Positions 5,983 to 10,756 of a stretch of 10,756 bases of DNA are shown one piece after another. The stretch's first letter is position 1, and every line of letters starts with the position of its first letter. Position numbers and translations under genes: made by a program. This stretch comes from Actinomycetota bacterium (GTDB lineage Bacteria > Actinomycetota > Actinomycetes > Nanopelagicales > Nanopelagicaceae), in the NCBI GenBank assembly GCA_009702845.1, contig WLHG01000020.1:1-10756 (forward strand). Reading direction: 5' to 3'. The notes beneath the pieces were generated by a model, which made no database searches, had not been told where the DNA came from, and saw nothing but the letters and a program-made list of their open reading frames with translations.

Positions 5983-6834
5983 GTGTCGAACTTAGGGTAT
6001 TTCGCAATCGGTGATCGTATTCAATTGACCGACCCCAAGGGCAAGTTGTATAGCTTCACCATCGTTGCCGGAAAAGAGTGGCACACTCACAAGGGGTGGA
6101 TTTCTCATGATGATCTAGTGGGGATGCCAGAAGGCTCAGTAGTAAGCACGACGGCAGGTCTTAAATTCACTGCCTTTAAACCTCTACTTGCCGATTATGT
6201 TTTAACGATGCCACGGGGCGCCACCATCGTCTATCCAAAAGATGCTGCGATGATCCTAGGCTTGGCCGATATCTACCCAGGGGCCCGTGTTTTAGAGGCT
6301 GGCGTCGGAAGCGGCGCCCTGACTATCTCTCTGCTTCGCGCTGTGGGGGATACGGGAAGCGTTCATTCAGTTGAACGCCGAGCCGACTTCGCAGAGAATG
6401 CGACATCAAATATAGAAAATTATTTTGGATCCTTACCGACTCATTGGAGATTAACCGTTGGGGATCTACAGGAGCAAGTTGTGTCCGATGAGTATGATCG
6501 AGTGATTTTAGACATGCTCGCTCCATGGGAGTGCGTAGATTTAGCTGCGCGCGCACTTCGTCCTGGCGGAGTCTTTATGGCATACGTGGCAACAACAACC
6601 CAGTTATCAGTTACAGCCGAAGCGATTAAAGCCGATGGGCGATTTACCGAACCCGAGAGTTCAGAGACGATTGTGCGCGGATGGCATCATGAAGGTTTAG
6701 CTGTGCGTCCCCAACAACGCATGATTGGTCACACAGGTTTTCTTATTCAATCGCGTCGCATGGCTCCAGGTGTTGAAGTTCTAGCTCGTCGCCGCCGACC
6801 TGCAAAAGGGGCCTACGGTGTCTCGGAAGATTGA
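5983..6834 (+). CDS. trmI: tRNA (adenine(58)-N1)-methyltransferase TrmI
   Basis: S-adenosylmethionine-dependent enzyme that makes m1A58 in the T-loop of tRNA; cytosolic homotetramer in characterised relatives. It is 283 residues from GTG 5983. The N-terminal beta-domain includes FAIGDRIQLTDPKGKLYSF. The Rossmann methyltransferase follows, with YPKDAAMILG (84-93), SAM motif I VLEAGVGSGAL (103-113), acidic Glu131 for the ribose, Asp161, and the active-site motif ILDMLAPWE (175-183). The MPRGATIVYPKD and APWE wording is characteristic of the TrmI/Rv2118c family. The nuclease gene lies divergently upstream, as in mycobacteria. Downstream it overlaps pafB by 17 bases, where many relatives have the proteasome genes instead. 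The final residues RRRRPAKGAYGVSED match a normal C-terminus, so the gene is not truncated by that junction. Confidence 0.95.
   Translation: MSNLGYFAIGDRIQLTDPKGKLYSFTIVAGKEWHTHKGWISHDDLVGMPEGSVVSTTAGLKFTAFKPLLADYVLTMPRGATIVYPKDAAMILGLADIYPGARVLEAGVGSGALTISLLRAVGDTGSVHSVERRADFAENATSNIENYFGSLPTHWRLTVGDLQEQVVSDEYDRVILDMLAPWECVDLAARALRPGGVFMAYVATTTQLSVTAEAIKADGRFTEPESSETIVRGWHHEGLAVRPQQRMIGHTGFLIQSRRMAPGVEVLARRRRPAKGAYGVSED
6804..6811 (+). promoter_or_regulatory. ribosome binding site of pafB inside trmI
   Basis: AAAAGGGG lies six bases before GTG 6818 and within the last codons of trmI. It fixes the pafB start and shows that pafB has its own translation signal within the trmI reading frame. 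Confidence 0.65.
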
Positions 6835-7759
6835 AAGGTTAATCAATCTAACTATCGCCTTACTCGCCACCAAAAGATATCTAACCAAGAGTGAGATTTT
6901 TCGCTCGGTAGATGGATACGAGGGGAGTGAAGAGACTAAAGAGCGAATGTTTGAACGTGACAAAGATGATCTTCGTAACCTAGGTGTTGCAATTGAGGTA
7001 GGTAGTTTTGATTCGGTTTTTGAGGATGAAGCGGGTTATCGCATTAAACCGGAAAAGTATTCGCTCGATCTTGGCGAAATCTCTGGGGTTCAGATCGCTC
7101 TACTCTCATTAGCGGCCGAAGCGTGGAGAGGCGCTGCACTCGATGCACCTGCACATAACGCCCTGACTAAACTTCGCTCAGTCGGAGTGGAGTCTGATTT
7201 GGATGCACTACCTGCAATAGCTCCTCGTTTTAATCCCGCGCACAAGGACTTTCAAATTATTACAAACGCCATATCCAAGCGGGCGCGCATAAGTTTTTCT
7301 TATATTTCCTCAAACTTAGAGATCCAGCTGCGAACTATTGAGCCGTTTACCATCGCTACTAGAGATTCATTCTGGTATCTAGCGGGTAACGATGTTGATA
7401 AATCACAGATACGTATCTTTAGATTGGATCGAATAGAGGGAGATATTTCTATCTCTAAAGCTAATCAGGGTTATGAGATACCGGTTGGCTTTGATCTATT
7501 TGCCCACTTTGAAAATCAAGAGATAGCTGGCACCGCAACTATAGATCTGCGAAAAGGTAAAGCTCAATTACTCCGCACCAGCGCATTGACGATAACAGAC
7601 ATGGGTGAGTGGGATCGGATCACGTCGAGCTACATCGACGCTGAGAGATTTATAGAGCTTGTGCTTTGGCATGGTGAAGATGCTTTGATAATCGAGCCTG
7701 AGAGTTTGAAAACGCAGATTATCGCGAAGCTTAATGAGATTGTGGCTCACCATGTCTAA
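6818..7759 (+). CDS. pafB: PafB, WYL-domain transcriptional activator subunit
   Basis: First subunit of PafBC, the WYL-domain activator of the LexA-independent DNA-damage regulon in mycobacteria. It is 313 residues from GTG 6818. An N-terminal winged helix-turn-helix covers about 1-75 (RKIERLINLTIALLATKRYLTKSEIF). A linker follows, then the WYL domain at about 145-210 with FWYLAGND (Trp186, Tyr187, Leu188) and QIRIFRLDRIEG, then a C-terminal WCX domain from about 235. The WYL domain is proposed to sense a damage-derived nucleic-acid ligand. The stop overlaps the pafC start by eight bases, suggesting coupled production of the two partners. Despite the name (proteasome accessory factor), it does not need the proteasome to act, which fits its retention here without pup, prcBA or pafA alongside. 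Confidence 0.93.
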   Translation: MSRKIERLINLTIALLATKRYLTKSEIFRSVDGYEGSEETKERMFERDKDDLRNLGVAIEVGSFDSVFEDEAGYRIKPEKYSLDLGEISGVQIALLSLAAEAWRGAALDAPAHNALTKLRSVGVESDLDALPAIAPRFNPAHKDFQIITNAISKRARISFSYISSNLEIQLRTIEPFTIATRDSFWYLAGNDVDKSQIRIFRLDRIEGDISISKANQGYEIPVGFDLFAHFENQEIAGTATIDLRKGKAQLLRTSALTITDMGEWDRITSSYIDAERFIELVLWHGEDALIIEPESLKTQIIAKLNEIVAHHV

Positions 7760-8675
7760 GCCAGTTCAAACTCCACTTGGGCGTACCGCCAGACTCTTAG
7801 ATCTTGTGCCATTTCTAGCTTCTCACCAAGGGATAGAGCTCAAGGCTTTAAGTGAGAATTTTGATGTCACCGATGCTCAAATGATTGCAGATTTAACCAC
7901 TCTTTGGATGTGCGGACTGCCCGGTTATACGCCGCTTGAACTCATGGATCTATCATTCGAATCGGGATTTGTAACGATACACAATGCCGAAACTCTTTCC
8001 AGTCCTCGTGCTCTCAGCGATGAGGAGATAATTGCGCTCTTGCTTGGTCTTGATGTTGTAGTCGCATCCCTTCCAAGTGATCGCGACGATCTTAAACTGC
8101 TCGCAATCGACTTGATCAACCGACTTTCACATCGAAGTTCAATTCCATCAAAGATGAGTGCGGTTCCTGCAACTCCTGGTTCAATGCGCGCAATAATCGA
8201 GAGCTCGCTAATAAAAAAAGGAGCGGTAGAGATTCTCTACCATTCATCCTATTCAGATGAAATTTCAAGGCGCGTAGTCATTCCAATTGAACTACGTCAA
8301 GAGAATGGCTTTGAGTATCTGTGGGGAGTGTGCCAAAGCGCTCATGCATTGCGCAGTTTTAGACTGGACCGGATTCAAGAGGCGGCTGCGAAATCGACGG
8401 TTATTGAATCAATCCCAATGAGCGCACATGTTCAGAGCCAGGGGATTTCTTACACAATTCACGCCCACTCCAGACCTCGACACGTAATTGAGAGGTTTGC
8501 CATCAATAAAGAGGAGTTCACAGCAAATCTTCGGGTCGTCTCTTTTTCCACAGAGTGGATTAGACGTTCTGTATTGGCATCGGCAGGGAGCGTCGAGGTG
8601 GTGGAACCTGCCAGTATTCGTAACGAAATCCTGCTTTCGGCACAGTCGCTACTCAGTCGCTACCAGGGGCGATAA
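7752..8675 (+). CDS. pafC: PafC, WYL-domain transcriptional activator subunit
   Basis: Partner of PafB in the PafBC DNA-damage activator. It is 307 residues from ATG 7752, which overlaps the pafB stop. Codons further upstream are open to 7734, but this ATG gives the family-like start MSKPVQTPLGRTARLLDLVPFLASH. An N-terminal helix-turn-helix region spans about 10-78. The WYL-like domain is at about 145-215, where the motif reads FEYLWGVC (Glu188, Tyr189, Leu190) before LRSFRLDRIQEA, so the tryptophan is absent. Divergence of this motif in PafC is, to my knowledge, normal for the family. A WCX region follows from about 240. Poor Shine-Dalgarno content before the ATG suggests translation by reinitiation after pafB. 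About 80 bases separate it from tatA. Confidence 0.92.
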   Translation: MSKPVQTPLGRTARLLDLVPFLASHQGIELKALSENFDVTDAQMIADLTTLWMCGLPGYTPLELMDLSFESGFVTIHNAETLSSPRALSDEEIIALLLGLDVVVASLPSDRDDLKLLAIDLINRLSHRSSIPSKMSAVPATPGSMRAIIESSLIKKGAVEILYHSSYSDEISRRVVIPIELRQENGFEYLWGVCQSAHALRSFRLDRIQEAAAKSTVIESIPMSAHVQSQGISYTIHAHSRPRHVIERFAINKEEFTANLRVVSFSTEWIRRSVLASAGSVEVVEPASIRNEILLSAQSLLSRYQGR

Positions 8676-8706
8676 ATCCCCCTACCCATTGTTGAGGGCT
8701 CTGCGG

Positions 8707-8712
8707 TAGCCT
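8707..8712 (+). promoter_or_regulatory. candidate -10 (TAGCCT) upstream of tatA
   Basis: TAGCCT lies in the 80-base pafC-tatA gap and is embedded in TGCGGTAGCCTT, one base different from TGCGATAGCCTT before the phosphatase gene. It would give a leader of roughly 37 bases carrying the tatA ribosome site. No -35 is recognised. Confidence 0.3.
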
Positions 8713-8741
8713 TTCTCCATTCGATTTCATATACGTCAAAA

Positions 8742-8747
8742 AGGGAG
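8742..8747 (+). promoter_or_regulatory. ribosome binding site of tatA
   Basis: AGGGAG, preceded by a run of A, sits eight bases before ATG 8756. It is one of the best Shine-Dalgarno sites in the window and contrasts with the genes that appear leaderless. Confidence 0.6.
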
Positions 8748-8755
8748 TTCACCTC

Positions 8756-8941
8756 ATGTTTCTGAAAGAGCCAAGTCATATCCTGATTCTCTTAATTGTC
8801 GTACTCGTACTCTTCGGCGCAAAGCGCCTCCCAGATTCTGCTCGCTCACTTGGTCGCTCAATGCGTATTTTTAAGAGTGAGATAAAGGAGATGAATACTG
8901 AGGAAAAAAAGAGTGAGGGCGAAACAACTCCCGAGAAGTAG
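8756..8941 (+). CDS. tatA: TatA, twin-arginine translocase pore-forming subunit
   Basis: Small membrane protein that assembles with TatC to export folded proteins bearing twin-arginine signals. It is 61 residues, at the short end for TatA. A single N-terminal membrane helix (about 8-20, [14 protein letters not shown]) is followed by the FG hinge (20-21), an amphipathic helix [22 protein letters not shown] (22-43), and a charged, disordered tail rich in Glu and Lys. This layout is the TatA/E signature. The gene is six bases from tatC and follows pafC, the same neighbourhood as in mycobacteria. There is no tatB in the window. Either it lies elsewhere, which is common in Actinobacteria, or TatA serves alone. 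Confidence 0.93.
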   Translation: MFLKEPSHILILLIVVLVLFGAKRLPDSARSLGRSMRIFKSEIKEMNTEEKKSEGETTPEK

Positions 8942-8947
8942 TTACTC

Positions 8948-9760
8948 ATGGCGTCCATTTCAGACGCACGGATGCCCCTGCTTGATCATCTTCGCGAACT
9001 AAGGAAGAGGGTTTTCCGCGCAGCTATCGCGATAGTCCTTGCATCCTTTGTTGGATGGTATTTTTATAATGAGATTATTACTCAGCTTGCTCTGCCTGTC
9101 TGTGATCTTAAAGCGGCACAAAGCTCTGGGGCTACGCATTGCGGTTCGCTCTATATCAATGGTGTTCTCGGTCCGCTTAATCTACAAATCAAGGTCGCAC
9201 TCCTTGCCGGTGTAATTCTCTCGGCGCCTCTTTGGCTCTATCAACTCTGGGCATTTATCGCTCCAGGCCTGCACCGTAAAGAGAAGCGAAACTCAGTCCT
9301 CTTCTTAGTGAGTGCAACACCTTTCTTCGCAATTGGTGCGACTTTAGGCTATCTCGTACTTCCCATTGCTATAAAAGTTCTCTTCGGCTTTACGCCTAAT
9401 GCGCTTTCAAACTTGGTGAAGTTCGATGATTACTTAGATTTTGTTATGCGCATTATCTTGCTCTTTGGCTTAGCCTTTGAACTTCCGATATTTCTAGTGA
9501 CTTTTAACCTCATTGGTTTTCTTCGGGGAGAGACCATACTTCGGCCATGGCGAATTTGGATTTTTTGCATCGTTCTCTTTACCGCCGCCTTTACCCCGAC
9601 GGCAGATCCATTTACCATGGCGCTTTTAGCACTTCCCCTGTGCCTTCTGTACTTTATGGCTGGTGGAATCGCCCTATTAGTCGATAGGCGTCGCGATAAA
9701 CGTTCCTCTAGCCTTCAAACAGGTGTTTCAACTATCGAGGCCGCAACACCTATCGAGTGA
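8948..9760 (+). CDS. tatC: TatC, twin-arginine translocase receptor subunit
   Basis: Six-helix inner-membrane receptor for twin-arginine signal peptides. It is 270 residues from ATG 8948. The cytoplasmic N-terminus MPLLDHLRELRKRV holds the conserved Glu17. Helix 1 is about 22-40. The first external loop contains Cys52 and Cys65, a pair often seen in actinobacterial TatC. After helix 2 comes AFIAPGLHRKEKR with conserved Glu112, and then helices 3 to 6, including FELPIF (Glu178) and the TPTADP loop (216-221). The last helix ends before a basic, disordered tail (RRRDKR). It pairs with tatA six bases upstream and ends 20 bases before the lipid kinase gene. Confidence 0.95.
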   Translation: MASISDARMPLLDHLRELRKRVFRAAIAIVLASFVGWYFYNEIITQLALPVCDLKAAQSSGATHCGSLYINGVLGPLNLQIKVALLAGVILSAPLWLYQLWAFIAPGLHRKEKRNSVLFLVSATPFFAIGATLGYLVLPIAIKVLFGFTPNALSNLVKFDDYLDFVMRIILLFGLAFELPIFLVTFNLIGFLRGETILRPWRIWIFCIVLFTAAFTPTADPFTMALLALPLCLLYFMAGGIALLVDRRRDKRSSSLQTGVSTIEAATPIE

Positions 9761-9768
9761 TTGAGCGA

Positions 9769-9774
9769 TAAGGT
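9769..9774 (+). promoter_or_regulatory. candidate -10 (TAAGGT) before the lipid kinase gene
   Basis: TAAGGT, then CGCCCT, then ATG 9781: the same arrangement as the aldo/keto reductase start, identical at 11 of 12 bases. It may be an internal promoter giving a leaderless message within the tat-dagK unit. The alternative is that AAGG acts as a weak Shine-Dalgarno site. Confidence 0.4.
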
Positions 9775-9780
9775 CGCCCT

Positions 9781-10650
9781 ATGTGGGCGCTAGTTATAAA
9801 TCCAACCTCTGGTAGCGGAAGAGGTGCATCTATAGGCCGACATGTTGCTGGATTCTTAAGCGCGCGTGGAGTTGAGCACGAGATAGTCTCTGGCGATTCA
9901 GCGATCTCTCTCGTCACACACCTATCAATCTTCATTGCAAAGAATCCTCAATGCCAGGGCGTCATCGCCGTTGGTGGAGATGGGTTAGCCCACGTTGTAC
10001 TCCAAAAGACGGTGCCGGCCCAGATTCCTCTAGCTGTCATTCCAGCGGGTACCGGTAATGATTTTGTCCGAACCCTTGGATGGTCACTTGACTCAATTGA
10101 TCCGTATCTAGAGTCAATTATCTCCACGTCACCGAAAACTATGGATCTAGGGTTAGTAGATGGCGAGTGGTTCGGAGCTATTTTATCAACGGGCTTTGAT
10201 TCGATTGTAAATGAGAAGGCCAACACAATGTCTTGGCCAAAGGGCCCAATGAAATATAACGTCGCAATAGCGATCGAACTGCCACGTTTCTCACCCCGTC
10301 ATTACGAAATAACTTTAGATGATCGGACAATCTCTACTCAAGCGATGCTCATCGCTGTATCAAACGGGCGCTCTTATGGTGGCGGAATGTTGGTATGTCC
10401 GGATGCAGATATTCACGATGGGTACTTCGATGTCATGGTCTTGCACCCTGTATCAAAACTTGAGTTCTTGAAAGTCTTTCCACGGGTTTTTAAAGGTACC
10501 CACGTGACACATCCAGCAGTTGAGATTGTACGAAGCAAGAAAGTAAGCATTAAAGCCGAAGCGGTGGCCTATGCAGACGGCGAACGGATTGGCCCGCTTC
10601 CAATAACCGCAGAATGTATCCCAGGCGTTATGCAGACGTGGCTTCCATGA
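9781..10650 (+). CDS. diacylglycerol / lipid kinase family protein
   Basis: ATP-dependent kinase of the DagK/YegS/sphingosine-kinase group, most likely phosphorylating diacylglycerol to phosphatidic acid for phospholipid recycling at the inner face of the membrane. It is 289 residues from ATG 9781. The nucleotide-binding domain shows VINPTSGSGRG (6-15), GGDGLAHVVLQ (65-75) and IPAGTGNDFVR (87-97). The C-terminal beta domain contains GGGMLVCPDADIHDGYFDVMV, typical of the family. GGDG followed by Leu rather than Thr is common in actinobacterial members. There is no membrane helix. The gene is 20 bases after tatC and its stop overlaps the helicase start (ATGA), so it probably belongs to the same operon. 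The exact lipid substrate is not determinable from sequence. Confidence 0.9.
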   Translation: MWALVINPTSGSGRGASIGRHVAGFLSARGVEHEIVSGDSAISLVTHLSIFIAKNPQCQGVIAVGGDGLAHVVLQKTVPAQIPLAVIPAGTGNDFVRTLGWSLDSIDPYLESIISTSPKTMDLGLVDGEWFGAILSTGFDSIVNEKANTMSWPKGPMKYNVAIAIELPRFSPRHYEITLDDRTISTQAMLIAVSNGRSYGGGMLVCPDADIHDGYFDVMVLHPVSKLEFLKVFPRVFKGTHVTHPAVEIVRSKKVSIKAEAVAYADGERIGPLPITAECIPGVMQTWLP

Positions 10651-10756
10651 GTACACCCGCTCAAAAATATGCAGCTGCCAAAGTTCGCGGCGCTCATCCT
10701 GTAACCCAAGAGTTCCTTTCTACATTCGATTTTGAATTTGATCCATTTCAAATCGC
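10647..10756 (+). CDS. helY: start of a HelY/Ski2-type DEAD/DEAH helicase (partial)
   Basis: Only 36 codons are inside the window, from ATG 10647, which overlaps the lipid-kinase stop by four bases. The visible protein starts MSTPAQKYAAAKVRG and reaches FLSTFDFEFDPFQI, which resembles the Q-motif-like entry of Ski2-family RNA/DNA helicases just before the Walker A motif. In Actinobacteria helY commonly follows tatC directly or after a dagK gene, which supports the identification. The helicase motifs themselves lie beyond the right edge, so the name rests mainly on position and this short segment. Confidence 0.72.
   Translation, partial: MSTPAQKYAAAKVRGAHPVTQEFLSTFDFEFDPFQI

Noticed and set aside
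8188..8191. PafC lacks the tryptophan of its WYL motif (Glu-Tyr-Leu at residues 188-190)
   Set aside because: PafC sequences commonly diverge from WYL at this place, as far as I recall, while the downstream FRLDRI segment is intact, so this is not evidence of a broken gene.
8665..8683. Possible hairpin AGGGG...CCCCT over the pafC stop codon as a terminator
   Set aside because: The stem is only five pairs with a nine-base loop and there is no T-run after it, so it does not meet the pattern of an intrinsic terminator.
8756..8941. Reading the tatA gene as tatB
   Set aside because: The protein is only 61 residues with the short amphipathic helix and FGAKRLPD segment typical of TatA, and lacks the longer helical extension of TatB.
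9976..9990. GGDGL in the lipid kinase instead of the usual GGDGT
   Set aside because: Actinobacterial relatives often have a hydrophobic residue here, and the IPAGTGND motif is intact, so loss of activity is not indicated.

Overview
This window is an ordinary, gene-dense stretch of actinobacterial chromosome. The evidence is an MshC mycothiol ligase, a PafB/PafC pair next to tatA-tatC, the DUF3090 / SCO1664-family / phosphatase trio beside mshC, and a PAC2-family protein. The DNA looks moderately AT-rich by eye and intergenic spaces are very short. Together these suggest a streamlined, lower-GC actinobacterium such as a freshwater Nanopelagicales (acI-type) lineage; that placement is an inference. 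I see no mobile element, CRISPR array, rRNA or tRNA, and no gene-free stretch longer than about 80 bases.

Layout. (1) 1-407 (-): start of an aldo/keto reductase that runs off the left edge, divergent from (2) 459-3593 (+): histidine phosphatase, DUF3090 zinc-ribbon protein, SCO1664-family kinase-like protein and mshC, probably one transcription unit with an extra start at mshC. (3) 3590-4453 (-): PAC2 protein, convergent with mshC and divergent from (4) 4484-5170 (+): a HAD phosphatase. (5) 5167-5931 (-): RecB-family Fe-S nuclease, convergent with the HAD gene and divergent from (6) 5983-8675 (+): trmI-pafB-pafC, overlapping genes. (7) 8756-10756 (+): tatA-tatC, a diacylglycerol/lipid kinase, and the start of a HelY-type helicase cut by the right edge.

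Functional themes are low-molecular-weight thiol (mycothiol) synthesis, tRNA m1A58 modification, DNA-damage-responsive transcription (PafBC), twin-arginine export and phospholipid turnover. The most notable point is an absence. In many Actinobacteria the Pup-proteasome genes (ATPase arc/mpa, dop, pup, prcB, prcA, pafA) lie between trmI and pafB. Here trmI and pafB overlap by 17 bases, so the whole block is missing while both flanks are intact.

Several genes appear to be transcribed as leaderless mRNAs: a TANNNT -10 hexamer ends 6-8 bases before the start codon. This occurs on both sides of all three divergent gene pairs and also before mshC and the lipid kinase. These promoter calls are motif readings only.
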